Of a DNA stretch of 34,513 bases, positions 14,781 to 22,873 are shown in pieces. Both the position numbers and the translations under genes were made by a program. Within the stretch, counting starts at the first letter, position 1, and the number at the start of each line of letters is the position of its first letter. The DNA comes from an uncultured Bacillota bacterium (GTDB taxonomy: Bacteria > Bacillota_I > Bacilli_A > RF39 > UBA660). The stretch spans positions 1 through 34,513 of the forward strand of contig CAMODW010000012.1 of the NCBI GenBank assembly GCA_946611635.1. The letters are read 5' to 3'. Below the pieces are notes generated by a model. It was given only the letters and a program-made list of their open reading frames with translations. It had not been told where the DNA came from and ran no database searches.

Positions 14781-15827
14781 ATTGTTCTTTTTTTCTCCCT
14801 TTAAATTAGGCATATCTAATTCTTTATTTAATACTTCTTCCTTAGTATATAATTCACATTTATCAAAACTAATAGATATATAACCCTTAATAAAACTTGG
14901 ATTTATTCTCTGATATTCACTATTAACATATACTTTATCACTATATTCTCCAATAACTTCATCTTCATCTAAATATATATTAGGTATCTCAAGTACTACA
15001 ACACCACCATATCTAGCCTCATTAGTTTTTAATATAGTAAGTACATCATATATATTAGAAACATACTTAGTAGTAATACTTTCTTTTAATACATTACCAC
15101 TATCAATTAATCCCATTTCAAACATATCATTTAAATCATTATCTTCAACTACATAATCATTATCAACATTTCTTATTTTACAAAATATAACTTTATTTAA
15201 TAATCTTCCATCAACATCTCTATTATTTAATAGCTTTTCAAAGAATTCTACTAAATCTTTAGAAACTTTCTTTCTATTATCTATTTCATCAGCTTTAAGA
15301 AGTAAAGCTAATGTATTAGCTGCATTACCAAATACTTTTGTTATTTCATTCTTAAAATCTTGACTACTAGTATAATAATAATTAGCTTTATCTTTAAATA
15401 TATCTTTAACTTTTATATTATATCTTTTATATAAAGACTCTAATTCTTTTATTTCTTCATCTGATATTTGATTTCTCAATATCATTCTTATTCCTTTAGG
15501 TAGAAAAGTTTCACTATCCCATGATTTAACAAAATCAAATATTTTTTTAGTATTATCAAGATCACAAGCATTAGCAGAGATAGCATTTAAGATAAAAGAA
15601 GAATTCATTAATGATTCTTTTTTATCATTTTGACTCATCATCTTTTTATACTTAAATATTTCATGGTATATTTTCTTTAATTGTTCTTCTTCTTTACGAG
15701 ATAAAGTAGACAAAACACTTCTTACATCATCACTAACATCAGCATTTATTTGACTCATAAATCTTTCTACTTCTGAGTATTCCCTATCTCTAGGTCTTCT
15801 AAACCAATTAAATATATTAAACTTCAT
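14760..15827 (-). CDS. Protein of unknown function, intact paralog of the interrupted gene at 28532-29248
   Basis: A soluble protein of about 355 aa. The N-terminal half is helical (SVLSTLSRKEEEQLKKIYHE and SANACDLDNTKKIFDFVKSW). The C-terminal half is alpha/beta with GLIDSGN, a beta strand plus Pro (VVVLEIPNIYLDED), INPSFIKGYI and CELYTKEEV. The same landmarks in the same order occur in the protein coded at 28532-29248 (KIQIYEI, VIKGWNDSSNI, GVINNGH, FPEDVV, ISPEYILG, TFYDKDQI), so the two are homologs. I do not recognise the family; the Pro-strand and 'SPEYI-G' pattern recalls ADP-ribosyltransferase-like domains only loosely. The chosen ATG follows AGAGATGG; an upstream ATG at 15848 is possible. 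Confidence 0.75.
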   Translation of the reverse strand: MKFNIFNWFRRPRDREYSEVERFMSQINADVSDDVRSVLSTLSRKEEEQLKKIYHEIFKYKKMMSQNDKKESLMNSSFILNAISANACDLDNTKKIFDFVKSWDSETFLPKGIRMILRNQISDEEIKELESLYKRYNIKVKDIFKDKANYYYTSSQDFKNEITKVFGNAANTLALLLKADEIDNRKKVSKDLVEFFEKLLNNRDVDGRLLNKVIFCKIRNVDNDYVVEDNDLNDMFEMGLIDSGNVLKESITTKYVSNIYDVLTILKTNEARYGGVVVLEIPNIYLDEDEVIGEYSDKVYVNSEYQRINPSFIKGYISISFDKCELYTKEEVLNKELDMPNLKGEKKNNKNTSQE

Positions 15828-15884
15828 ATATCCATCTCTATTCTTCATTTATCATACACAATACTATTATTACATATTTTTAAC

Positions 15885-15910
15885 ATAAAAAAAAGAGAGT
15901 TTAACTCTCT
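15885..15910 (-). terminator. Terminator of rpsP-khpA
   Basis: A stem pairing AGAGAGT (15894-15900) with ACTCTCT (15904-15910), followed by a run of T on the minus strand (A-run at 15887-15894 on plus). It overlaps the khpA stop codon. Confidence 0.85.
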
Positions 15911-16154
15911 AAAAAGAATCTATGTTAATTTTAACTTTACCCATACCAAGTATATAAGCTTTTGCTTGTACTAAAGTACGAATAGAATTAACCATTCTTC
16001 CGTTACGTCCTACTACTATACCCTTATCATCTTCATGAACAATAATTTCTAAAATAGTAGAATCATCTTCACCACCAAATTGTGATACTTTAACCATATC
16101 AGGTTCTTTAGCTATAGCTTTAACTAAATATTCTGTAAAATCTTTTAATTCCAT
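15909..16154 (-). CDS. khpA: KH-domain RNA-binding protein KhpA
   Basis: An 81-aa single KH domain with the RNA-binding GxxG loop as GRNG (in GIVVGRNGRMVNSIRTLV, about residues 46-63). Length and sequence match KhpA (YlqC), which pairs with KhpB/EloR in Firmicutes and affects cell division and envelope genes. It follows rpsP by 2 nt, the standard arrangement; here rimM and trmD are not next, because a terminator closes the operon. Confidence 0.95.
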   Translation of the reverse strand: MELKDFTEYLVKAIAKEPDMVKVSQFGGEDDSTILEIIVHEDDKGIVVGRNGRMVNSIRTLVQAKAYILGMGKVKINIDSF

Positions 16155-16156
16155 AA

Positions 16157-16432
16157 TTACTTACCTTCTTTTTTAGAATCAGCATATTTAGCCATTATTC
16201 CTTGTTTACTTAATAAACTTCTTACAGTATCAGTTGGTTGGGCACCATTTTTTAACCAATATAAAGCTTTTTCTTCATCAATTTTAACTTCATATTTTTC
16301 TGGAATTGGATTATAAGTACCTATAATTTCTATAAATCTTCCATCTCTTGGACTACGTGAATCAGCTGCAACTATTCTATAGAATGGTCTTTGCTTAGCT
16401 CCTTGTCTTTTAAGTCTTAATTTAACTGCCAT
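16157..16432 (-). CDS. rpsP: 30S ribosomal protein bS16
   Basis: A 91-aa protein with the bS16 signature: [20 protein letters not shown], then [20 protein letters not shown], and [17 protein letters not shown]. Normal length for the family, with a full GGAGGGAAAG ribosome site. It is the first gene of a two-gene operon with khpA under a near-consensus promoter. Confidence 0.98.
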   Translation of the reverse strand: MAVKLRLKRQGAKQRPFYRIVAADSRSPRDGRFIEIIGTYNPIPEKYEVKIDEEKALYWLKNGAQPTDTVRSLLSKQGIMAKYADSKKEGK

Positions 16433-16461
16433 TTTCTTTCCCTCCTTTAAATCGCAAGTAT

Positions 16462-16490
16462 ATTATATTAAACTAAACTAAAACTGTCAA
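16462..16490 (-). promoter_or_regulatory. rpsP promoter, near consensus
   Basis: Minus strand: -35 TTGACA (16485-16490), 17-nt spacer, -10 TATAAT (16462-16467). The -35 lies in a short inverted repeat (TGTCAAC ... GTTGACA, about 16485-16506) just past the hydrolase gene, which may weakly terminate that gene. Confidence 0.9.
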
Positions 16491-16508
16491 CCTTTTTTAG
16501 TTGACATA

Positions 16509-17198
16509 CTAATTATATAAAAATTCTTTTATTTCTTTTACCGTAATACTTTGTTGTTTATCTCTACTAATAGATGCTTTTCCATCTTTCTTTTGTCTAC
16601 CATAATCTCCAAAATTAGCATGGTTACCTCCCTTAATAACAACTTCTTTATATTTAAGAGGCAAATTTACTCTATTCTTATTATATTCTTTCATATTTAA
16701 TACTTTATCTTTATCCCCATAAATAGATAATACTCCCCTTTCATTTTCTATCTTATTAGTAGAATAAGAAGCTAATAAAATATACCCTTTAACTTTATCT
16801 ATATTAATACTTGTTGCTACAACTCCTCCTAAAGAATGACCCATAATATAATAATTATCATATTTATATTTATCTATCACTCTATTTGCTGCTTTCATAT
16901 CAAAAAAAGCAATATTAAAGGGCATCTCTAATAAAATAGTATCTATACCTTCCTTAGCTAATTTATTCATTAAAGGAGCATAAGATATATATTCTACCTT
17001 AGCCCCTGGATAAAAAATTATTACATCTTTTCCCCCACCCCCATCAAAATAATAACCTTCTTTAATTTTTAAAACCTCTACATCATTGTTATTTTTCAAA
17101 TACTTATCAACATCTATAGCTTTATAATAAGTATTTAAATAAATAAAAGACAATAATAATATCAGGAAGATAAATATAATTATTATTTTTTTCTTCAT
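16509..17198 (-). CDS. Membrane-anchored alpha/beta hydrolase
   Basis: A protein of about 229 aa. A basic start and one hydrophobic anchor (IIIIFIFLILLLSFIYL, about residues 5-22) place the catalytic domain outside the cell. The triad is visible: nucleophile in GHSLGG (about 120-125), acid in IYGDKDKV, and His in GGNHANFGDYG. The GGGGKDVIIFYPGAKVEY segment provides the oxyanion strand. This fits the alpha/beta hydrolase_5-like group; the substrate is unknown. The frame also allows a GTG three codons earlier; the ATG at 17198 is preferred for spacing. Confidence 0.88.
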   Translation of the reverse strand: MKKKIIIIFIFLILLLSFIYLNTYYKAIDVDKYLKNNNDVEVLKIKEGYYFDGGGGKDVIIFYPGAKVEYISYAPLMNKLAKEGIDTILLEMPFNIAFFDMKAANRVIDKYKYDNYYIMGHSLGGVVATSINIDKVKGYILLASYSTNKIENERGVLSIYGDKDKVLNMKEYNKNRVNLPLKYKEVVIKGGNHANFGDYGRQKKDGKASISRDKQQSITVKEIKEFLYN

Positions 17199-17233
17199 AC
17201 CAATCACTATCCATATCTATAATAATATTATCA

Positions 17234-17265
17234 TAAAAAAAGAATATCTAAATCATAGATATTCT
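17234..17265 (-). terminator. gltX terminator
   Basis: A 10-bp stem (17241-17250 with 17256-17265, AGAATATCTA/TAGATATTCT) and a minus-strand T-run (17234-17240 region). It overlaps the gltX stop codon. Confidence 0.88.
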
Positions 17266-18897
17266 TTTTGTTATTCTATCTTTACCTAATAATTTTAATA
17301 TTACATATAAATCAGGTGTTTGACTCTTACTAGTTACCCCTACTCTTATAATATTAGATATATCAGCTACATTTCCTTTATATTTATCTGGATTAGCTTT
17401 ATATTCTTTCATATCAGAACAGTAACCTAGTTTATCTGTCATTTCTTTCATCTTATTAAACCAAGTATCTTTGTCATCATTTTCGTCATAATAATCATTA
17501 AAATATGTATCTAATACATTTTTTATTTCTTCTTTATCTAATCCATCTGCAAATTCATATTCTGGAGTCTTAAATAATTCATCATACATATACCAAATTT
17601 GACCCTTAACTTCAGATAGTGATGCATAATCTTTTCTTGGTTTCTTTTGCTCTCTTTCTATATTAAGAATACTAGTAGTATATTCTTTATACTTATTAAT
17701 CAATTCATTAAAATCTTTATCATATTCTTTTGACCATTTATCTAACATATCAAATACTTCTGTAGCTTTTAATCTAGATATATAATTTTTAGATATATTA
17801 TCTAATTTATCTAAATCAAATAACGCTCCTGAAGCACTCATCTTCTTAGGTGAAAATTCAAAATCAGTAAATGGAGCGTCAGGATGACCTTCACGCCATG
17901 CTTCATAATTAGAATTAGCTATAGTCATAATTGCTTCAATGACTGAATAAATAGGATAACCTTTTTCTTCATAATAAGTCATTCTTGCTTCTGGATCTAA
18001 TCTCTTAGATATTTTTCTTATTTTATCTCCATCTTTTTTAAGTATTAAAGGAGTATGAACATATTTAGGCATTTTAAATCCAAAAGTTTTAAATAATTCA
18101 TAATGTGTTGGAACAGAAGATATCCATTCTTGCCCTCTAACTACATGAGTAGTATGCATTAAATGATCGTCTACTAAGTGGGCAAAATGATAAGTAGGAA
18201 GTAAATTAGATGATTTCATAATTACTACATCTATATCATTTTCTGGAAATTCCATAGTTCCAAAAGCTAAATCATCAAATTTAAACTTTTTATTAAAGTC
18301 TCCTTGAGATTTTAACCTAATAACATAATTTTCCCCATTTTTAATTCTTTCAGCTGCTTCATCAGGAGATAAATTACGATACTTAGCATATCTACCATAG
18401 ATACCTATTCTTCTTTTATCTTTAGTTTGAGCTTCCCTAATTACATCCATTTCTTCTTGAGTTAAGAAACAAGGATATGCTTTTCCTTCTTCTATTAGAT
18501 ATTTAATAAAAGCATGATATATTTCTTTTCTTTCACTTTGAATATATGGTCCATAGTTACCTTTTGTTTCATTAGTATCTCTATATTCATATTCATCAGG
18601 ATTTAAATTATAATGCTCTAAAACATGTCTAATATATTCTACAGCACCTTCTATTTCTCTTGCTCCATCAGTATCCTCATTACGTAAATAAAATACCCCA
18701 TTACTTTTTTTAGCAATTACATAATCTACTACAGTAGAATAAAAATTACCAATATGCATAAATCCTGTTGGTGATGGAGCATATCTAGTTACTCTTGCTC
18801 CTTCTGGTAAATCTCTCTCTGGATATTCTTTTTCATAATCCTCTATAGTTTTTGTAATATTAGGAAATATTAAATTAGCTAAATCTTTATTTGTCAT
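17248..18897 (-). CDS. gltX: Glutamyl-tRNA synthetase (class I)
   Basis: A protein of about 549 aa that charges tRNA with Glu. HIGH-type motif in APSPTGFMHIGNFYS near residue 47, KMSKS-type motif IRKISKRLDPEA near 294, and the RGQEWISSVPTHYELF block between them. At 549 aa it is longer than most bacterial GluRS (about 480), with a long helical anticodon-binding part of charged residues. The frame opens at a TTG at 18906, but AAAGG sits 1 nt before it, so the ATG at 18897 is chosen. Expression should be set by the T-box leader directly upstream. Confidence 0.95.
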   Translation of the reverse strand: MTNKDLANLIFPNITKTIEDYEKEYPERDLPEGARVTRYAPSPTGFMHIGNFYSTVVDYVIAKKSNGVFYLRNEDTDGAREIEGAVEYIRHVLEHYNLNPDEYEYRDTNETKGNYGPYIQSERKEIYHAFIKYLIEEGKAYPCFLTQEEMDVIREAQTKDKRRIGIYGRYAKYRNLSPDEAAERIKNGENYVIRLKSQGDFNKKFKFDDLAFGTMEFPENDIDVVIMKSSNLLPTYHFAHLVDDHLMHTTHVVRGQEWISSVPTHYELFKTFGFKMPKYVHTPLILKKDGDKIRKISKRLDPEARMTYYEEKGYPIYSVIEAIMTIANSNYEAWREGHPDAPFTDFEFSPKKMSASGALFDLDKLDNISKNYISRLKATEVFDMLDKWSKEYDKDFNELINKYKEYTTSILNIEREQKKPRKDYASLSEVKGQIWYMYDELFKTPEYEFADGLDKEEIKNVLDTYFNDYYDENDDKDTWFNKMKEMTDKLGYCSDMKEYKANPDKYKGNVADISNIIRVGVTSKSQTPDLYVILKLLGKDRITKRISMI

Positions 18898-18916
18898 ACC
18901 AATCAATCCTTTCTAA

Positions 18917-19121
18917 ATAAAAAAGAGTAATCCATCCAAAGGACGAATTACTCGTGGTACCACCTTAATTACTTCTCATAAACTGTAACGTAGTTATACG
19001 AAATAGCTTGTATACACTATTTAACTCCAAAGCTTCTTCATATACTCTATATATTCTTTTACACCAACCAAGAACTCTCTATTATATAGTTTATATATTA
19101 CTCTTCTTCTTCTTCGTTCGT
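18917..19121 (-). ncRNA. T-box riboswitch leader of gltX (uncharged tRNA-Glu sensor)
   Basis: The minus-strand leader contains the T-box core AAGGTGGTACCAC (18954-18966). It is followed by the terminator, a stem from GAGTAAT (18925-18931) to ATTACTC (18947-18953), and a T-run. The 5' part holds a Stem I-like region with AGAGAG, GGTTGGTG and a TGAAGAAGC ... TTTGGAGT stretch; GAA there is the probable specifier codon. It lies between its promoter and gltX. Uncharged tRNA-Glu should stabilise the antiterminator and switch gltX on. T-box identity is firm; the specifier base triplet is my best reading. Confidence 0.93.
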
Positions 19122-19127
19122 AATCAA

Positions 19128-19155
19128 ATTATAACACAAGTTATTTTATTGTCAA
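19128..19155 (-). promoter_or_regulatory. Promoter of the gltX T-box leader
   Basis: Minus strand: consensus -35 TTGACA (19150-19155), 16-nt spacer, consensus -10 TATAAT (19128-19133). Confidence 0.9.
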
Positions 19156-19273
19156 ATATTTTCATATTTTCTATTAAACAACTTATTTCTTAGAGCTCCA
19201 AATAGTATACTAAACTAAAAAATGAATAAAAAGATATTTACTATATTTTTCTTTCGAAAGGGATAAGTGTAAC

Positions 19274-19298
19274 AAAAAAAGGATTTTATTCAAAATCC
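19274..19298 (-). terminator. Terminator after lemA
   Basis: A 7-bp stem (GGATTTT, 19281-19287, with AAAATCC, 19292-19298) followed on the minus strand by seven T. It overlaps the lemA stop codon. Confidence 0.85.
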
Positions 19299-19831
19299 AT
19301 TTTTACATCTTCTTTTTTTGCTTCTTCTACTTCATAGAAAGCTCTTTTAGTTACTCCCATACCTGATGCAACCACATTAGATGGAAAAGTAACCAATAAT
19401 TGATTTAATTTAGAAACATTAGAATTAAACATTCTTCTAGCTGCTTGTAAATGTTCTTCAGTATCAGCAATAGCTTGTTGTAAAGTCTTATAATTATCAG
19501 AACTTCTAAGTTCTGGATAATTTTCAGCTACAACAGAAATCTTCGAAAATTCTTCAGACATTTTCTTATCTGCCTCAACCTTCTCATCCATACTCATACC
19601 TTGTCTTACTTTAATAACTTCTAGAATAGTTTCTTTTTCATATTTTGTATAAGCTTTAACTACGTCCAACATTTTAGTTAATACATCATATCTTTTTTGT
19701 AGAGCCACATCAATTCCAGCAGAAGCTTCATCAATTTTAACTTGTGTTCTACTAATATTATTTCTAATAGAAATATATACTATTAATAAAACTACAACTA
19801 CTACTATCGCTACTATAATTAAAGGATTCAT
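19286..19831 (-). CDS. lemA: LemA family membrane protein
   Basis: A 181-aa LemA protein: one N-terminal membrane helix (residues 3-22, IIVAIVVVVVLLIVYI), then the long helical bundle with landmarks SAGIDVALQKRYDVLTKM, ENYPELRSSDNY, and ARRMFNSNVSKLN ... FPSNVVA. Function is unsettled in most bacteria. It is the last gene of an operon and follows a DUF3137 gene by 40 nt, a frequent pairing that suggests a shared envelope role. Confidence 0.95.
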   Translation of the reverse strand: MNPLIIVAIVVVVVLLIVYISIRNNISRTQVKIDEASAGIDVALQKRYDVLTKMLDVVKAYTKYEKETILEVIKVRQGMSMDEKVEADKKMSEEFSKISVVAENYPELRSSDNYKTLQQAIADTEEHLQAARRMFNSNVSKLNQLLVTFPSNVVASGMGVTKRAFYEVEEAKKEDVKMDFE

Positions 19832-19871
19832 AATTACCTCCTTCCTATACTTATTTAGATTATATCATAAA

Positions 19872-20942
19872 CTATTTATTAATATTATTAAAATATGTAA
19901 CAGCATCTACATTTTCTATCGAACTATTTTGCTGAACTGGCTGACTAGTCACTGGTTCAGTATTAGCCGCAACAATACCTTGATTAGAAGAAGTAGTAGC
20001 CGCCCTAGTAACATCCGCTACTGGTTCTTCTATTTTATTAACTTCTCCAACCTTAAATAAATCATTATCTAATTCTAGTATATCAACAAATTTAATTATC
20101 GCATCTAAATCTTTCAGAGATTCTCTAGCAAATTCTTCAAAATTAATTGTTTTATGAATATTAACATTAAAGGTTGTCTTATTATTATAAACTGCAACAT
20201 GTAATTGATTATTATAAAAAACAAGCATTATTGTTCCATTTATAGCTGCTTCTACAGCTTTAACTCTCTCCATTAATTTAGGAGTAATAATATAGAAAGC
20301 ATCTAATTCATTTTCTGAAAGAACTTTAAATTTCTCATTAAATTCAATATCTTCTAATTCAACTTTTTTTAAACTGCTCTTCCACCTTCTAGATATTCCC
20401 CCAAACACTTTCTTTTCCCATATTTGCACATTAGATTTAAAATTTTTATTAAAGTCAAATATCATCCATTGACCTAAAAAAATTGTAACATAAGAAGTAT
20501 TTCCTTCACTATCTTCATGTTCATCTTGAATATGTACATCACTCATCATAACCTTAATATCTTTATATTTCCCAGATACAAAATTTGAAGAATGATACCT
20601 ATCCCCTGTCGACATAGAATGAGTTTCTTGTATAACATAAGAAGGTATCCCATTATTTACATCTACTTGTACATCAGTTAATATGTTTTTTACAGCAATT
20701 GGAAGTAAAGATTTCATAAAAGTATTTTTATATTCACTTTTAACTTTTTCATTCATTATTCCAAAAGGAATATAAACTACAAAGATTAAAAAAAGAAAAC
20801 GTACATCAAAAACTTTAAAGATTAAAAACAATATTAACAATATAATAACAATAATAAACGCAAATATCATATTATTCTTATTACACTTTCTCACAGTTTC
20901 TTTTCTTAAATTTTCTAATGACTCTATATCCATTATCTTCAC
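19872..20942 (-). CDS. DUF3137 family membrane protein
   Basis: A 356-aa protein. Two membrane helices at about residues 26-65 (FAFIIVIILLILFLIFKVF, then FLFLIFVVYIPFGI) precede a soluble beta-rich domain with GQWMIFDFNKNFKS and FNEKFKVLSENELDAFYIITP, typical of DUF3137. A low-complexity Ser/Thr/Gln tail ends the protein. It starts 5 nt after the mnmA stop and is followed by lemA, its usual companion. No enzymatic motif is known for the family. Confidence 0.88.
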   Translation of the reverse strand: MKIMDIESLENLRKETVRKCNKNNMIFAFIIVIILLILFLIFKVFDVRFLFLIFVVYIPFGIMNEKVKSEYKNTFMKSLLPIAVKNILTDVQVDVNNGIPSYVIQETHSMSTGDRYHSSNFVSGKYKDIKVMMSDVHIQDEHEDSEGNTSYVTIFLGQWMIFDFNKNFKSNVQIWEKKVFGGISRRWKSSLKKVELEDIEFNEKFKVLSENELDAFYIITPKLMERVKAVEAAINGTIMLVFYNNQLHVAVYNNKTTFNVNIHKTINFEEFARESLKDLDAIIKFVDILELDNDLFKVGEVNKIEEPVADVTRAATTSSNQGIVAANTEPVTSQPVQQNSSIENVDAVTYFNNINK

Positions 20943-20947
20943 CTACA

Positions 20948-21991
20948 TTAAATATACCATAACTTTTTATTATTTTTTCTAACTTCTTTAATAATTCCCC
21001 CACCAAGACATTGATTATCTTTATAAAATACACACGCTTGACCTAAAGTAACTCTCTTAACATTATCATATTTAACTAATACATCACCATTATCTAGATA
21101 TTCTAACTCTACAGGAACATCTACCATCCTATATCTAAACTTAGCATTACATTTATTAATTCTTTCATTAGTTAAAAAATTAACATTACTTATTATACAA
21201 GAATCAGACTCTAAATAAGAACTATCTTCACCTATACATATATAAAGAAGATTCTTTTTTACATCTTTACCAACTACAAACATTCTATCTTTAGTTCCAC
21301 CAATATCTAATCCTCTTCTTTGACCAATCGTATAAAAAGCTAATCCCTTATGTTTACCAATTATTTCACCTGTTTGAATATTAATAATATCTCCCGAACT
21401 TTGTTTTATATTATCACCAATATATTCCTTAAATCCAGAATTAATAAAACACACATCAAAAGAGTCTTTTTTATTATGATTATCAAGTCCTGCTTTTTGA
21501 GCTATCTTTCTAACTTCCTCTTTAGTTAATCCTTCTAAAGGAAAAATAATATTTTTTATTCTATCTTTTGGTAAATCATATAAAAAATATGATTGATCTT
21601 TATCTAAATCAACACTTTTATATATCTTACCATCAATAATATTAGCATAATGACCAGTAGCTATATAATCAGCATTATACCTTTCCATACATTCAAACAA
21701 ATAATAAAATTTACAATATCTATTACAATGTACACAAGGATTAGGAGTCAAACCATTTTTATAATCATTTATAAATCTATTTATTACTTCTTCTTTAAAT
21801 TCTTTTCTATAATCTAATATATGATGCTCTATATGCAATTTCTCAGCTACTTTAACAGCATCAGTACTATCAAAATCTTCTATAAATCTAAAAGTTACTC
21901 CTACAACTTCATAACCATTTTCTTGTAATTTAATAATAGCGGCAGAAGAATCAACCCCGCCGCTTAAACCTACTATTACTCTTTTAGGCAT
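20948..21991 (-). CDS. mnmA: tRNA-specific 2-thiouridylase MnmA
   Basis: A 347-aa enzyme that puts sulfur on U34 of tRNA-Glu, Gln and Lys. ATP PP-loop SGGVDSS (residues 9-15), TGHYA tRNA/ATP motif, catalytic Cys in NPCVHCN (about residue 100) and second Cys in DVCFIN (about 190), with IGQRRGLDIGG near the centre. Length normal. It lies 9 nt after a DUF2975-like gene, in a transcript that starts at or before tRNA-Glu(CTC). That tRNA has C34 and cannot itself be a substrate. Confidence 0.96.
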   Translation of the reverse strand: MPKRVIVGLSGGVDSSAAIIKLQENGYEVVGVTFRFIEDFDSTDAVKVAEKLHIEHHILDYRKEFKEEVINRFINDYKNGLTPNPCVHCNRYCKFYYLFECMERYNADYIATGHYANIIDGKIYKSVDLDKDQSYFLYDLPKDRIKNIIFPLEGLTKEEVRKIAQKAGLDNHNKKDSFDVCFINSGFKEYIGDNIKQSSGDIINIQTGEIIGKHKGLAFYTIGQRRGLDIGGTKDRMFVVGKDVKKNLLYICIGEDSSYLESDSCIISNVNFLTNERINKCNAKFRYRMVDVPVELEYLDNGDVLVKYDNVKRVTLGQACVFYKDNQCLGGGIIKEVRKNNKKLWYI

Positions 21992-22000
21992 AATATCACC

Positions 22001-22666
22001 TTATTTATTTTCTAAATTTTCTCCTCTTTTATATAGAAGTGAAACAAAATATAATATACACATTGCTAAAACAAACTCTAAATCAATATTTACAGAGTAT
22101 TTAAAATTAGTACTTGCAAAAGCTATTGAAGTACATAATCCTACTACCATTCCAATAACCTTCATTGCAATTGCATACCACATTACTTTTTGTATAACTT
22201 TATGTCCATCCTCTACAAAAGCTTTCTCTTCTTCTCTTATTCTACTTAACATAATAGATAACATATTAAATATCATAAACTCTATAACACAAGTTATCAT
22301 TATTAAAACAATATCAATCATTAAAATATTTCCAACTTTTTTAACATTTATATTCTCAATATCTGCTAGATTTATAGATTTATAAACATCTTTAGTATTA
22401 ATTGTTTGTTCTTTACCATCTATTCTAATAGTTAAAAAATCAACTTCTTTAAATGAATATTCTATTTTTTGTCCAAATAATTCTATTTTCTTATCATCAA
22501 TCTTAATCTCACTAGTCATTTTAGGAATAAGTATTAAAACAAATGCCAACAATACAATTCCTATAATAGAGAACACTTTAAAAATATTACAAATGATTCT
22601 CAATGCATTAGCCCAACCAGCTATTCTACCATTTTCTTCATATACTTCTTTTTTTTCTTTAGTCAT
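22001..22666 (-). CDS. Four-helix membrane protein, DUF2975-like
   Basis: A 221-aa protein with a charged N-terminus and about four hydrophobic segments: near residues 26-50, 113-137, 160-186 and 197-214. A soluble beta region with IKIDDKKIELFGQKIEYSF lies between the first two. The last helix followed by LYKRGENLENK resembles the end of DUF2975 proteins. Function unknown. It starts from a full AGGAGGAG site placed only 11 nt behind the hairpin that follows the tRNA gene, which leaves no room for a separate promoter. Confidence 0.75.
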   Translation of the reverse strand: MTKEKKEVYEENGRIAGWANALRIICNIFKVFSIIGIVLLAFVLILIPKMTSEIKIDDKKIELFGQKIEYSFKEVDFLTIRIDGKEQTINTKDVYKSINLADIENINVKKVGNILMIDIVLIMITCVIEFMIFNMLSIMLSRIREEEKAFVEDGHKVIQKVMWYAIAMKVIGMVVGLCTSIAFASTNFKYSVNIDLEFVLAMCILYFVSLLYKRGENLENK

Positions 22667-22679
22667 AATAAACTCCTCC

Positions 22680-22709
22680 TAAATAAATAAAAGACGATTA
22701 AATCGTCTT
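22680..22709 (-). terminator. Hairpin between tRNA-Glu and the mnmA operon (partial terminator)
   Basis: An 8-bp stem (AAGACGAT at 22691-22698 with ATCGTCTT at 22702-22709) is followed on the minus strand by TTTTATTTATTT. It can end the tRNA transcript. The downstream ribosome site begins 11 nt later, so read-through is needed to express the next genes unless a promoter is hidden in the tRNA. Confidence 0.75.
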
Positions 22710-22719
22710 CTTTTTAACT

Positions 22720-22796
22720 TGGTGATCCGTATGGGATTCGGACCCATGAATGTAACCTTGAGAGGGTTATGTGTTCAACCACTTCACCAACGGACC
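22720..22796 (-). tRNA. tRNA-Glu (anticodon CTC)
   Basis: A 77-nt gene with encoded CCA. The acceptor arm GGTCCGT/ACGGATC pairs fully (one G-U). D stem GTG/CAC. Anticodon stem TAACC/GGTTA with loop CTCTCAA gives anticodon CTC (Glu, codon GAG). T stem ATGGG/CCCAT has loop TCCGAAT. The T-loop has C where nearly all tRNAs have T at position 55, which is unusual. The sequence otherwise looks like a normal Firmicutes tRNA-Glu. Confidence 0.93.
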
Positions 22797-22808
22797 AAGA
22801 ACGATTTA

Positions 22809-22836
22809 ATTATATCATAAAAAACAATATAATCAA
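22809..22836 (-). promoter_or_regulatory. Promoter of tRNA-Glu and probably of the mnmA operon
   Basis: Minus strand: -35 TTGATT (22831-22836), 16-nt spacer, extended -10 TGATATAAT (22809-22817). Transcription would begin about 6 nt before the tRNA 5' end. Confidence 0.75.
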
Positions 22837-22867
22837 GGATAATAAAGCTTATCAGCTTTATTATCCT
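22836..22867 (-). terminator. Terminator of cpsCD
   Basis: A perfect 13-bp stem (22836-22848 with 22855-22867, AGGATAATAAAGC and its complement) with a 6-nt loop lies 7 nt past the cpsD stop. The T-rich tail on the minus strand (TTGATTATATTG) is interrupted and doubles as the -35 region of the tRNA promoter. Confidence 0.78.
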
Positions 22868-22873
22868 CAATAA

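Noticed and set aside
19008-19193. 61-codon plus-strand ORF
   Set aside because: It lies on the opposite strand of the T-box leader and its promoter; the RNA structure explains the sequence.
19251-19260. Palindrome CTTTCGAAAG between lemA and the gltX promoter
   Set aside because: A single 10-bp palindrome with no promoter next to it; chance is a sufficient explanation.
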